A DNA stretch of 64,000 nt from CAVXEF01 sp963827315 (lineage in GTDB: Bacteria > Planctomycetota > Phycisphaerae > Sedimentisphaerales > Anaerobacaceae): positions 1 through 64,000 of the forward strand of contig CAWHAL010000001.1 in NCBI GenBank assembly GCA_963827315.1. Reading direction: 5' to 3'. A program made the position numbers and the translations under genes. Shown here piece by piece: positions 8,553-18,997 of this stretch; the first letter of the stretch is position 1; each line of letters begins with the position of its first letter. The notes under the pieces are model-generated. The model did no database searches and was not told the origin of the DNA. It worked only from the letters and a program-made list of their open reading frames with translations.

Positions 8553-11537
8553 TTACGGACAATAAGTCAGCCATTGCAGACAGAATATTCCCACGTCTTT
8601 GAAGTCTACAACGCCGTTACAGTCGAGGTCTGAGTTGTTGTAGCCGCCTGCCGGGCCGACCCAGCGCCAGTCATCCGCAAAATCAGCAAAATCCACGAAG
8701 TTCACACGTGCATCACAATTGTAATTGGCGCAGGTCGAGCATAGGGCAGGGTCAGTGAATAACATAAATGACATATCCTCACTTGCACCCGTCTGGTCAT
8801 AAAGCTCCTCGTCCCAGACCCATACTTCATTGGCGTCGTCGTAATAACCCGATACTGCATCGTCGTTGAACATATGCTTATGGTTCGTCCAGCCCCATTC
8901 ATAGTCAGGCATATTAATGTCGTATATAGCCTGCACACTGAGCCAGAATACCTCGTTGTAAGCCGGCTGATGGAACCAGTTCGCATCTGGCAGCCTGACC
9001 GAGTAACGGAATACCGGTTCAGTTCTATATGGCGGTACATCTTCAGGATGTTTGTCATACCCTACAAGCACCTCGTCATACTCGTTAGCGTCATACTGCC
9101 AGATTACCTCACCCGGATGGCTGTGGCCAACACCGCTTTTTATCGAAGCAACGACAGCATTTTCGATGCTCGGCCCACCTGAATCTACGTCGCAGAAAAG
9201 CGTGCCGCCCGTCGCAGATGTGATCTCGTCCGCCTGCTGTTGTGGGGGCGTTTGATTGAATAAACCATCGTAAGGATAATTTAAGCCGTTGGCGCAATCT
9301 TCTTTGTTCAGGGCAAACACCTTGATACCCTGAGCAGTTAACGCATTGATGGTTGCACTGAGCGAAGGATAATAGCCCGCCGGAGGATGCCCACTTGAGC
9401 CCGGCTCGTCGCCCGCAATGTGACCGTGAGCGTCACCAGCCCAGATAAGAATCTTTTGGGCATCAGCACGACCGTTAAAACCGAGGTCGCCGGCAGGTGT
9501 GAGCCAGTTGTTCGCTGTGCTGACCATACCCGTCAACTGGCTTTCAGGGTGGTCATTACCGCCACCTGCGGAAAGTCCGTTAATCGCAGCCTGAACGGCA
9601 TTGGTATTGGACGTGAACGGCTGAATTAAATTCACACCATAGGCCTGGTAGTTGCCGCCGTCGCCGTAGTCCTTGTAATCGGCAACACCGTACTCGATGT
9701 CCAGACCGGGCATGAATTCGCCGATGGCCGCAAAGATGCCACTGAGGGCATCCTTTAAATCGTTAATGTAACCGCCCATGCTTAATGTGGTATCCGTCAG
9801 GAACAGCACATCAGCCTTACCGTCGACTGGTACGTCCGTCCATATCTTAAGCCTGAATTTATCCGGCGGGACTGGCCGAGACATAGGACCTTGGCATGCC
9901 TCATAGATATAGTCGATATAGGAGCCCCACCATACAACCGCCGTAACCGGCGTTCTGCGCACGCATCGCCAATCGTCGGCAACGAGCCGTTCCTTTTCAG
10001 GTTTGTAGAAGTTATAGGTGGAGTTGACATCTTCGTAGTGCGGCCAGTTACGGATGCCGGTATAGAGCTGCTCCCACTTGATGTAGTTCGGGTCGGTGTC
10101 AAGCTCAAATGACACGTCAACACTTTCACCCCACTGGTCTATAAGCCGTGTTACTTGGCAAGGGTCGGGAATAACGAAGTTCGGACCAGGTTTGAATGAT
10201 AAAATGAACGTTACGGCATCATCCATCCAGCTCCACGGCCGCGTCTTCCACCCCCACTGGTACTCATACACCGAAACCACATTATACTCCGCTACGATGC
10301 TTATCCAGTAAGTGTTAGCATCAGTTACCCCATTAAAATCATCCTGCCAGAATACCTCCGCAGAATTCAAATCAACGTGGTACTGATAGCAGATATCGTT
10401 AGGACGGGAGACGTACTCATCGTAACCAACCTCGTTAAAATCGACACGTGCCGCAGGTATCGTAATACTGTGCAGCAGCTTATTCGGATAACTATACGGC
10501 AGATAATTCGGTTCCGCCCCTGCGGGGACATTGCTCCAGAACCCAATCCACCAGTTTGCGGGCAGAACAGGCGGAAGTTGTCCCTGATGCTCGGGCCATT
10601 CCCAGCCGAAAAACGAGCCCCACCAGTGGATGCTTGTTACTGGCATTGAGCCGATACAGCGGTAGTCGTCTGCGACTATCTTCCACTTATTTTTCGGTAG
10701 CCCATTGCGAGATTGCTCATCCCAGCCGCAGTATGTCGGCACGACCGAATTCGGGTCAATCTCAATAGGCGGCTGCGACCATTTCGTATGCGGCTCCAAT
10801 GGCTTGGCATAGTTTGGCTCTTCCCCGCCGGTAATCACAAACGACAGGTCCAGCGACTCGTACGTGTTTGGGTCATGCAACGGTGTCCACATTTCTGTTG
10901 ACAACACCCGCCAAACAGCGTCGTCCATAAAGTGTGGTTGAACCGCCGTCTTCCAGCCTACCCGGCACTCTGGGAAGGGGACTGCTTTGATGTGAATACC
11001 CAACCAGTAAATCTTGCCTTCCTCCTGAATGAACGGGTCGTTAATATCAGTGATATTGATTTGATAATAATTGTAGTGGTCCGGTTTATTCCACATACCT
11101 GTGTTAGGGTCATACCAGCCCTGCTGACCGCTGCCGTACGGGCGTACGGTGTATAAGCCATTGCCATCCGGAAAGTAACGCGACCACAGCAACACATTAG
11201 GTTCCGACCAGCCGGAGGGGCCGCAAGGGTCGTTTGAATAAATACACACCATAACCGATTCGATTGTCCCCACGAGGTCACCCTCCCAGGAAATCCAAAA
11301 GTGGATGTCACTGACGGGTCCGGTTTTGGTGCATAGCCAGTCGTCCGCCAGCTCCAGCCGCAGTTCCGTCGGCCCCGCCCAGCAGAACGCAATGTCCCAG
11401 CCGCACGGGTCCGGCAATTGTGGGAAGTGCATCTTGTAAGGGTCGCAGGGGTCCCAATCACCAAAAGCTACAACTGCAGAACCAAACAATAACACAACTA
11501 CAAAAAGCAACAATAATTTTATTTTCCTTCCTTCCAT
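8553..11537 (-). CDS. Large secreted protein: three beta-rich repeats, a VWA domain nested in the third, and a C-terminal dockerin-like EF-hand region
   Basis: 994 residues from the chosen ATG at 11537, which has AGGAGG 7 nt upstream and begins a signal peptide (MEGRKIKLLLLFVVVLLFGS). Three homologous modules follow, each with the pattern ADDWxC...PVxxIHWWGS...WxxVPxG...YEWGW...DDAV. In the third module a von Willebrand A domain (starting ADVLFLTDTTLSMG, a DxTxS-type metal site, with YGVADYKDYGD) is inserted between TDVPVD and HSHPGEVIWQYDA. The C-terminus NYNCDARVNFVDFADFADDW plus DLDCNGVVDFKDVGIFCLQW is the calcium-binding dockerin-like pair common in Phycisphaerae. An in-frame upstream ATG at 11642 also has a GAGGAG and would add 35 residues. 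Probably extracellular; function unknown. Confidence 0.8.
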   Translation of the reverse strand: MEGRKIKLLLLFVVVLLFGSAVVAFGDWDPCDPYKMHFPQLPDPCGWDIAFCWAGPTELRLELADDWLCTKTGPVSDIHFWISWEGDLVGTIESVMVCIYSNDPCGPSGWSEPNVLLWSRYFPDGNGLYTVRPYGSGQQGWYDPNTGMWNKPDHYNYYQINITDINDPFIQEEGKIYWLGIHIKAVPFPECRVGWKTAVQPHFMDDAVWRVLSTEMWTPLHDPNTYESLDLSFVITGGEEPNYAKPLEPHTKWSQPPIEIDPNSVVPTYCGWDEQSRNGLPKNKWKIVADDYRCIGSMPVTSIHWWGSFFGWEWPEHQGQLPPVLPANWWIGFWSNVPAGAEPNYLPYSYPNKLLHSITIPAARVDFNEVGYDEYVSRPNDICYQYHVDLNSAEVFWQDDFNGVTDANTYWISIVAEYNVVSVYEYQWGWKTRPWSWMDDAVTFILSFKPGPNFVIPDPCQVTRLIDQWGESVDVSFELDTDPNYIKWEQLYTGIRNWPHYEDVNSTYNFYKPEKERLVADDWRCVRRTPVTAVVWWGSYIDYIYEACQGPMSRPVPPDKFRLKIWTDVPVDGKADVLFLTDTTLSMGGYINDLKDALSGIFAAIGEFMPGLDIEYGVADYKDYGDGGNYQAYGVNLIQPFTSNTNAVQAAINGLSAGGGNDHPESQLTGMVSTANNWLTPAGDLGFNGRADAQKILIWAGDAHGHIAGDEPGSSGHPPAGYYPSLSATINALTAQGIKVFALNKEDCANGLNYPYDGLFNQTPPQQQADEITSATGGTLFCDVDSGGPSIENAVVASIKSGVGHSHPGEVIWQYDANEYDEVLVGYDKHPEDVPPYRTEPVFRYSVRLPDANWFHQPAYNEVFWLSVQAIYDINMPDYEWGWTNHKHMFNDDAVSGYYDDANEVWVWDEELYDQTGASEDMSFMLFTDPALCSTCANYNCDARVNFVDFADFADDWRWVGPAGGYNNSDLDCNGVVDFKDVGIFCLQWLTYCP

Positions 11538-11690
11538 TATCAATCCTCCTAAATGATTGTTAATATTCGTTTTACGGCGAGTTTTATGCGCAGTGATTCC
11601 GCCATAAGGTTTGAAAGAAAATTGCACTTCCTCCATTATCATTGTTGGCTCCTCTACTTCAGAATTGAAAGCCTACAAGATAGGATAGTG

Positions 11691-11718
11691 ATTATATGCC
11701 GCACTGGAGACGTGTCAA
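11691..11718 (-). promoter_or_regulatory. Promoter of the VWA/dockerin gene
   Basis: Minus-strand TTGACA (11713-11718), 16 nt, TATAAT (11691-11696). The leader would run from about 11684 and contain both possible start codons (11642 and 11537), each with its own ribosome-binding site. Confidence 0.75.
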
Positions 11719-11769
11719 GAAAAAAATGTCTTTTTTGACCATCAAATTAAGGACGAAAGCAAATTTTGC

Positions 11770-11843
11770 TTGCCCTTCCATTCAAAAGGTATATAATTCC
11801 CACGATAATTGAGGGTACCGGAATCCTGATGAATTCGACCCTC
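11770..11843 (+). promoter_or_regulatory. Promoter and leader hairpin of a small lipoprotein gene
   Basis: TTGCCC (11770-11775), 16 nt, TATAAT (11792-11797). In the leader GAGGGT (11811-11816) pairs with ACCCTC (11838-11843), with a second possible pairing inside. It diverges from the promoter at 11691-11718, and together they fill the 347 nt gap between the two genes. Confidence 0.55.
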
Positions 11844-11884
11844 AAAATTAGTTGAGCAATAAAATAGTTTTAAAGGAGCAAAAA

Positions 11885-12025
11885 ATGAAAGGTAAAGCTG
11901 GAATAATTATCATATTGGCGAGCATATTACTCGCTGGTTCAGTTGCATTTAGCGGCTGCAAGAGCAAGAAACCAGCACCGACCAAACCGGCTGCCAAGGC
12001 CGTTGAGCCAAACCGGCCAAAATAA
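11885..12025 (+). CDS. Tiny lipoprotein (46 aa)
   Basis: MKGKAGIIIILASILLAGSV leads to the lipobox FSGC, followed by a short Lys/Pro/Ala-rich tail ending VEPNRPK. AAAGGAG lies 6 nt before the ATG and a promoter stands about 90 nt upstream. The mature peptide would be only 22 residues anchored by the lipidated cysteine. Small lysine- and proline-rich lipoproteins of this type are common but mostly uncharacterised. Confidence 0.68.
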   Translation: MKGKAGIIIILASILLAGSVAFSGCKSKKPAPTKPAAKAVEPNRPK

Positions 12026-12166
12026 AACTGGAGCAGCAAAAAGGTTTTGGGCGACCAATTCTTCGTAGTTGAAATACTCAAGCTGACCGTTTGAGGACGT
12101 TGTGCAAGAGGTGAATAAGTTAGCAACTAACCCTCAGAACAAAAAGAGTTCTGTCAAACACAGGGC

Positions 12167-12295
12167 TTAAGGAGGGTTGTCTCTTGCACCGGCAAGCCAG
12201 CGGATATCTCCCCCGAAACCTTGTACTGTTTGACAACCAGTTGCAGAAAGTATGACGAAAAGCAACATGATTATTAAGAGGGCTTTTTTGACCAT
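12167..12295 (-). CDS. Entericidin-like small lipoprotein (42 aa)
   Basis: Reading the minus strand from 12295 gives MVKKALLIIMLLFVILSATG, then CQTVQGFGGDIRWLAGARDN and a stop at 12167. The GCQTVQGFGGDI core matches the entericidin (EcnA/EcnB) pattern GCxTxxGxGxDI. GAGGAG stands 9 nt before the start. Entericidins are cell-envelope lipoproteins linked to stress-induced lysis in proteobacteria; the role in planctomycetes is unknown. Together with the lipoprotein at 11885 it makes two tiny convergent lipoprotein genes. Confidence 0.65.
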   Translation of the reverse strand: MVKKALLIIMLLFVILSATGCQTVQGFGGDIRWLAGARDNPP

Positions 12296-12427
12296 TTCCT
12301 TGTACTCCTCGAAAGTCTCTTTTTATTTCTTATATATATTTATCGTCCTATCGCCGGCTAAAAATTAAGCTGAAACAGCAAAAAGGTTGCGAAGAAAAAC
12401 AAAACCCCGCCAATCTTGAATCGTCGT

Positions 12428-12817
12428 TTAGCTGCTTCGGACGAAGAATGGCAGAGAGGCGCTCTGCTGGCCGTCGATTGCCAAATCGACGCTGTACTCG
12501 CCGTAGTCCGGCAGCTTTAATCGCTGGAAGTTCAAGATGAGGTTAATAACCGCAGAGGCTGCGTCATCTGCAACCCGTACAGATACTTTGCCATCCAGTT
12601 TAGGGACCACCTCTTTGCCATCCTGGTCGATAACACAAATCCGAACGACGTGCTCACCCTGCTCAACCTTCGAGAAACGAATTCTGGCTGCGACAGCACA
12701 GGCTGGATGCACAGCGGGCACTTGTTTTGCAAAAACGGTATCAAAGGCACCCAGGACATTCAATTTGCCGTGCTGGTCCGTAGCAGCATCACATAATAAA
12801 AAGGCTTCGACATCCAT
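12428..12817 (-). CDS. DUF6941-like small protein
   Basis: 129 residues from the ATG at 12817, chosen because GGGAGA stands about 7 nt upstream and the conserved part begins MDVEAFLLCDAATDQHGKLN. The pattern LLCDxAxxxxGKLNVLGAFD, then HVVRICVIDQDGKEVVP, suggests the DUF6941 family of small beta-sandwich proteins. No signal peptide or catalytic motif is visible. Function unknown. A dispersed repeat lies just upstream. Confidence 0.65.
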   Translation of the reverse strand: MDVEAFLLCDAATDQHGKLNVLGAFDTVFAKQVPAVHPACAVAARIRFSKVEQGEHVVRICVIDQDGKEVVPKLDGKVSVRVADDAASAVINLILNFQRLKLPDYGEYSVDLAIDGQQSASLPFFVRSS

Positions 12818-12862
12818 TTTTGTATCTCCCATCAAGAATACGGCATACCGTTCCCTCACGGT

Positions 12863-12886
12863 GGATTCGACAAGCTCACCACGAGT
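12863..12886 (+). repeat. Dispersed repeat GGATTCGACAAGCTCACCAC
   Basis: One of four copies in this window; the others are at 33429-33452 (inverted), 53436-53453 and 63194-63217. This one is intergenic. Confidence 0.7.
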
Positions 12887-12916
12887 CGCGGCTCTGTAAA
12901 AACTTAATCGAATCTG

Positions 12917-13174
12917 TCAGGACAAGGGTATCCTGAGGGTCTTGTCGCGATCCGGCAGCCTCCGCCCTGACGAGAAGTAATTGGCCTTTATCCAGTTGAA
13001 GTTGAGAATCAGATGCAGAACGACCAGGGCTGCGAGGACAAGAGCGGCTTTTCTATGAAAAATCTCAAAGGCCGCGGGAGAAAGCTTTAGTCCAAACAGG
13101 CCGGTAAGAACCTGATTGATTAAAAGTACTGCAAGGACCGGATTTAGTATTTTAAGAGCCGTGTTTCTTGTCAT
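12917..13174 (-). CDS. Small membrane protein, DUF4405-like
   Basis: 85 residues with two hydrophobic helices (ILNPVLAVLLINQVLTGLFG and KAALVLAALVVLHLILNF). A histidine sits in each helix region (IFHRKA and VLHLILNFNW), as in the DUF4405/cytochrome-b-like small proteins that may hold heme. The start was placed at the ATG at 13174; the longer frame upstream runs through a repeat (PALSEVEGSNPL). It lies just downstream of the acyltransferase gene. Confidence 0.62.
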   Translation of the reverse strand: MTRNTALKILNPVLAVLLINQVLTGLFGLKLSPAAFEIFHRKAALVLAALVVLHLILNFNWIKANYFSSGRRLPDRDKTLRIPLS

Positions 13175-13305
13175 CGTATTGGCTTTCCTTTTTCCAAAAC
13201 ATAATCTGTTAAGCGGATTCGACCCTTCGACTTCGCTCAAGGCAGGTATACCCACTATAAACCGGAAATCGCAAAACGACAATCAAAAATAACGGCTTTT
13301 GTGTT

Positions 13306-14499
13306 TTATATGCCGGCGCACCAAGGTTTCCTAATCTTCATACCAAACAAGAACCGCATTATATTCAGGCGTCTTACGAATACCTCGTACAGAACAACTA
13401 TCATAACCAACGAGGCAAAGGCAAGAGAGAAGAATTTGACCGCGATGCCGGTATGCCACCTGACAACATAGAAGCTGACAAAGCGAAGAACAACGTAGTG
13501 CAGGATGTAGAAAGGCAGAATAATTTCAACGGCATAACCATAGAAGGAATTGGTGCGATTCAGGAATTTTATGCCTATGCCTATAACAAAGAGAATCCAG
13601 GCCCAGATGTTCAGTGAGCGGACGACCGAGTACAAGACAAACAACACGCTCCAGGATGGGTTGGTTTCGAGTTTTTCACCGAAGCCAAGCACGTACATAA
13701 CCGCCAGAAAGGCAAAACAAAAAATTCCAACAAACATTGCGGTCAGAGTTTTTCTCTCAATCATCTGTTCAAACCGCTTATCGTTGAAAACAACGAAGCC
13801 GAGGACGTAGAATGGGAGAAAATAAAGGAGGTTTTGCCAGTTGTTATGGCCCACAAAGCCAACCCTGAGGGCCAGATGTATCAGAATAACGGGAATGATA
13901 AAAAGAGTCAGCAGGCCAAAACGCCCACAAATGACCGCTATCTTTGAAATCAAGGTCTGACCGTAGGGTGTTCGAAGATAGAGAAAGAAGGGTATAGTAA
14001 CTGCGGAAGCAAGAAACAGGAAAGGCAAAAACCACAAGTGCCCGCCGATTTTGTGCAGGAAACCGAGACCGCCGTTAAATTCCAGATTTTTGAAGAACTG
14101 CGGATAGTAAGCTAAAAATGAACCTTGTATCTGAGAACGGCTCAGCAACGTGATAAACCACATAGGCGGAATGAGAATGAGGACGCCGAAGACATAAGGT
14201 ATGATGAGGCGACGGAATCTTTCCTGCAGGAACTGCAGTGCGGTCCTCGCCTCGAGGGCGAACGATGCAGCAGCACCGGCCAGAAAGAAAAAGAAGGGCA
14301 TAACCCAAAGGAAAAGAAAACCTCCAAACAACGTCATCGCCATACTGGTCGGGTCATTTCTAAGCGGGCCGTAAGGAGTGAATGGTTCTGCAACGTGCAC
14401 GAGGAAAACGCCGAGCACGGCAAAGAACCTGAGCCAATCAATATAGTAACATCTTTCCCGGCGAGCGGTGTCGGCACTGTGAGGCAATGATTCATGCAT
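13306..14499 (-). CDS. Acyltransferase 3 family membrane protein
   Basis: 397 residues with about ten membrane helices. The N-terminal motif RCYYIDWLRFFAVLGVFLVH contains the conserved Asp-Trp-Leu-Arg and His of acyltransferase 3 (OafA/OpgC-like) proteins, which O-acetylate or succinylate exported glycans. RLIIPYVFGVLILIPP and GGHLWFLPFLF are also family features. The glycan substrate is unknown. Confidence 0.85.
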   Translation of the reverse strand: MHESLPHSADTARRERCYYIDWLRFFAVLGVFLVHVAEPFTPYGPLRNDPTSMAMTLFGGFLFLWVMPFFFFLAGAAASFALEARTALQFLQERFRRLIIPYVFGVLILIPPMWFITLLSRSQIQGSFLAYYPQFFKNLEFNGGLGFLHKIGGHLWFLPFLFLASAVTIPFFLYLRTPYGQTLISKIAVICGRFGLLTLFIIPVILIHLALRVGFVGHNNWQNLLYFLPFYVLGFVVFNDKRFEQMIERKTLTAMFVGIFCFAFLAVMYVLGFGEKLETNPSWSVLFVLYSVVRSLNIWAWILFVIGIGIKFLNRTNSFYGYAVEIILPFYILHYVVLRFVSFYVVRWHTGIAVKFFSLAFASLVMIVVLYEVFVRRLNIMRFLFGMKIRKPWCAGI

Positions 14500-14545
14500 A
14501 CAGCTCTACCTTTGCGGTCATTCGATGATTAAGGCCCTGATTAAA

Positions 14546-14992
14546 TCAGTTATTTTTTGTTTTGATAAAGGCAACAGGGCCTTGTCTTTTGATTTTCCGC
14601 AGGTTCTTCAGGTATGTTTTATCCGTGTCGCCAGAATCTTCGAGTGTTTTTAGTGTCTTACAGGCAGTAAAATCATCGCACTGCCAGCAGCCAACGTAAC
14701 CTTTCTTTATAGCGCATTTTCTTATTCGGCACTGGTCGGAGCCGCCGCCGGTCCTGCAGCTTTTCTTGCAGCGCATTTTCGTCATTGTCCCGAGAAGCTC
14801 ACAGAACTTTTGGTAGTGTTTGAACGCGTTAAAGGCCGGGATTTTGGCAAGGGCCGGTGCGGTTTTATCGCATTTGCTGCGGCGAAGCTCTTTTTGCAAG
14901 CTGCCTGCAAGATTGGCGATGCTCTGCGTATAAGCGGGGCAACTGCCGCAATATAGTCCACAATAAGCAATCAGGTCTATCTTTTTGGCCAT
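14546..14992 (-). CDS. Cysteine-rich DUF3795 protein
   Basis: 148 residues. Cysteine clusters IAYCGLYCGSCPAY, CKKSCRTGGGSDQCRIRKCA and GYVGCWQCDDFTAC match the DUF3795 pattern and probably bind metal. The start at 14992 has AAGGAA upstream; the longer frame to 15139 lacks this. Such proteins are common in anaerobes. Function unknown. Confidence 0.78.
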   Translation of the reverse strand: MAKKIDLIAYCGLYCGSCPAYTQSIANLAGSLQKELRRSKCDKTAPALAKIPAFNAFKHYQKFCELLGTMTKMRCKKSCRTGGGSDQCRIRKCAIKKGYVGCWQCDDFTACKTLKTLEDSGDTDKTYLKNLRKIKRQGPVAFIKTKNN

Positions 14993-15172
14993 ATCTTTGT
15001 TCCTTATAACCGAGCGGCCTTTCACGTTAAAGGATATAATACCGCAGCAACGTAATAAGCTCAATCGAAAAAACCTTTCGGCCAGCCCCGGTTGCCTATT
15101 GCCTAAAAATCTACCGGTGTTAGAATGATACAGGTTCACTTAGCAAATTAGTTCAGTGAAAGGAGGCACAAA

Positions 15173-15427
15173 ATGGCTGAAGAGATTGTTGGCAAGGTCT
15201 CGGGTTTCTTTGCACGTCCGGTCGTGGCGGCTATTGAGCTGACCGCTGCTTTGCAGGTCGGCGATAAAATTCGAATCAAAGGCCATACCACAAACCTTGA
15301 ATTGACGGTCGGCTCAATGCAGATAGACAATGTAAACGTTACAACAGCAGAGGCAGGCGTTTCGATTGGCATAAAGGTTCCCGACCGCGTCCGCAGAGGC
15401 GATGACGTTTACAAAATCACAGAATAA
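15173..15427 (+). CDS. Translation-elongation-factor-like beta-barrel protein (EF-Tu domain 2 type)
   Basis: 84 residues with a strong AGGAGG site. It contains the EF-Tu domain-2 pattern GKVSGFFARPVVAAIELTAA, LQVGDKIRIKGHTT and VGSMQIDNVNVTTAEAGVSI with VKVPDRVRRGDDVY-type ending. There is no G domain, so it is not a translation factor. Stand-alone copies of this barrel occur in many anaerobic bacteria and archaea with unknown role. The methyltransferase gene follows 32 nt downstream. Confidence 0.8.
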   Translation: MAEEIVGKVSGFFARPVVAAIELTAALQVGDKIRIKGHTTNLELTVGSMQIDNVNVTTAEAGVSIGIKVPDRVRRGDDVYKITE

Positions 15428-15459
15428 CTCAGCAGCGCTTTCTTAAAGATTATTTCTCA

Positions 15460-16143
15460 ATGGCTAATCTTCCATCGATGCGCAGACTGATGAAACTTCT
15501 TCATCCTGAGTCGATTCCCTGGCCGGGTTCGGTACTTTATAACCTGATAAGTTCGAGCGCTATATTTCAACGCCATTATGAGCTGGTGGCAGATGATATA
15601 TTAAGCTTTCGTAAAGAAGGCTCTCTTTTAGACATCGGCACAGGCCCGGGGTGGTTATTGTTGGCACTTCATCGCAAGGCCCCACAAATGAAACTTGTCG
15701 GCATAGATTCTTCACTTGCAATGGTAGCCAAAGCCACGGAGAACACGGCCGGCATCGAGTCCATTGAAATTAAACAAGGCAATGCCGACGATATTCCGTT
15801 TCCTGAACAATCTTTCGATATAGTTGTAAGCACAGCCTCGATTCATCACTGGAAACAGCCGACCATTGGCTTAAATGAGGTCTATCGAGTGCTTAAAGAC
15901 GGAGGCTATGCCCTGATTTATGACCTTGTCAGCGATACGCCGAAGTCTATTTTAGATGACTGCAGGCGTGAATTCGGCAAACTAAAGACAACGCTGTTCT
16001 GGCTGCACAGTTTTGAGGAGCCGTTTTACAGTCAGCAGAATTTCAGGGCTCTGGTTCAGCCGACATCATTTGGGGATTGTCAGACCAAGTTCCTTGGCCT
16101 TTTGTATTGCCTGATACTGAAAAAAGGCACCGCTTCCAAGTAG
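15460..16143 (+). CDS. Class I SAM-dependent methyltransferase
   Basis: 227 residues. Motif I is LLDIGTGPGWLLLALHRKAP, motif II VGIDSS, and motif III FDIVVSTASIHHWKQP. This is the Methyltransf_11 family (UbiE/small-molecule type). The substrate is not known. It converges with the 16S rRNA gene. Confidence 0.87.
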   Translation: MANLPSMRRLMKLLHPESIPWPGSVLYNLISSSAIFQRHYELVADDILSFRKEGSLLDIGTGPGWLLLALHRKAPQMKLVGIDSSLAMVAKATENTAGIESIEIKQGNADDIPFPEQSFDIVVSTASIHHWKQPTIGLNEVYRVLKDGGYALIYDLVSDTPKSILDDCRREFGKLKTTLFWLHSFEEPFYSQQNFRALVQPTSFGDCQTKFLGLLYCLILKKGTASK

Positions 16144-16221
16144 CGCCGTTGTGCCGTTAACATCGGCCTTGACTAAGCGGCCAAGTATACATAGTTCAGC
16201 ATGCTGTTTCAACATACGAAA

Positions 16222-16249
16222 AAAGCCCTGCGGGTTTCCGCAGGGCTTT
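16222..16249 (-). terminator. Intrinsic terminator of the 16S rRNA unit
   Basis: AAAGCCCTGCGG and CCGCAGGGCTTT form a 12 bp stem with a 4 nt loop. Read on the minus strand it ends in a run of six T. It lies about 57 nt after the 16S 3' end and also faces the methyltransferase stop at 16143. Confidence 0.85.
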
Positions 16250-16303
16250 AATATCAAGAACAGTTAAGCCATGCAGCGAAAATGCCTGACAAGAAAATAT
16301 CCT

Positions 16304-17846
<1,543 letters not shown>

Positions 17847-18025
17847 GATTCATCGAATCCGCCCTCACCAAGGTGAGAACGGAGGTCGTCGATTAAAAGG
17901 CTCAACACTTTCATTGGCACACGCACCGAAAGTGCTGAAAAACAAAAAATTTTAGGCCCCATGCGGGCAATCGTGTATCCTGCAAGGGGCTGCACTTTCG
18001 CTGCTGTTTGGCTTAACTGTTAACT

Positions 18026-18037
18026 TGTCAAAGAACT
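18026..18037 (-). promoter_or_regulatory. BoxA-like antitermination site in the rRNA leader
   Basis: The minus strand reads AGTTCTTTGACA between the promoter and the 16S 5' end, matching the boxA core (GTTCTTTGA) that loads Nus factors in bacterial rRNA leaders. Confidence 0.6.
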
Positions 18038-18106
18038 GTATAGATTAAATCAGCGGCCAAGCCACTCCCTAACGGTCTTAACTTGTCCGCTTTGATGTCT
18101 ATTTAT

Positions 18107-18136
18107 AATATACGACAAAACACACCCTCCAGTCAA
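18107..18136 (-). promoter_or_regulatory. 16S rRNA promoter
   Basis: Minus-strand TTGACT (18131-18136), 18 nt, TATATT (18107-18112), with an overlapping alternative TATTAT. The start would be near 18100, giving a leader of about 255 nt before the mature 16S. Confidence 0.72.
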
Positions 18137-18916
18137 CAGGATAAAACAAAAAAATCAAAAAAATTTTTACACCTCTTTTCCTACAACCCCTTACCCGAAA
18201 TCCGGTGCCCGCTTTATAATATATCGCTTCCGTCCAGGCTAATTATCGAAAGGGCCTCGATTTACGAAATCCGCCTGTTTCCAGCAATACAACACAGCGG
18301 GAGAGAACACCATTACCTCGGACAAAAAGACGTTTCAGGTCTTCACCTTCAAAGCCACGCCGATGCATTAGAAATGTCAGCCCATTTTGCAGACTCATGC
18401 CAGACAAAGAGAAAGACATGGCCATTCGAGCCGCTCTAAAACGGCAATTCAGAAGGGAGACAGGGGGTTATAGCCTGCGGCATCCTGGTCCCAGCGATAA
18501 ATCACAAGGTCTTTCGAGACAATATCAACGACGCCAACCGTCCTGTAGTACTGCCGATGATATTGCTCGAACCTATCAAATACCAGAGTTTTTCCCGGCG
18601 CATCACAACTTTATTTGAAAAGGGTGTCAAACCTGCTTATTCCTGCAGCAGCCGGTATTTTACACTATATTTTCGGTTATGGCCAAAGCGAAAAGGCTGA
18701 AAGTGCGGACAGGGGGTTGTCTGCCAAATAGTAAGCGAATGAAATAATTATTCAAGGTGCTGGTGCCAGTTAAAGAGCCTGTCTGAATCCAAAAACAAAA
18801 CTATTCTTTCAGAAAAATGCGATGGGAAAATTTTCCGTATTTGCCCTATAATAATGTCGGCTACAAGCCGTATATTGCGAAATGATTAAAAAGCGGGGTT
18901 CCTTTACAGATAAATC
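18137..18916. other. Intergenic stretch with no supported gene
   Basis: About 780 nt between the rRNA promoter and the PEP-CTERM promoter. The longest open frames have no ribosome-binding site or recognisable protein. The only repeat seen is CGGACAGGGGGTT near 18706, similar to GAGACAGGGGGTT near 18459. Confidence 0.5.
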
Positions 18917-18946
18917 TTGATATTACCATAGGCCTTCGGATATAAT
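18917..18946 (+). promoter_or_regulatory. Promoter of the PEP-CTERM gene
   Basis: TTGATA (18917-18922), 18 nt, TATAAT (18941-18946), about 50 nt before the start codon at 18998. Confidence 0.72.
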
Positions 18947-18997
18947 GATGCCATAGTTAATGGGGGTGGATTCAAAACATTCATTGGGGGGTTAGAA

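Noticed and set aside
18083..18439. 118-codon open frame upstream of the 16S gene
   Set aside because: It overlaps the rRNA promoter, lacks a ribosome-binding site and resembles no protein.
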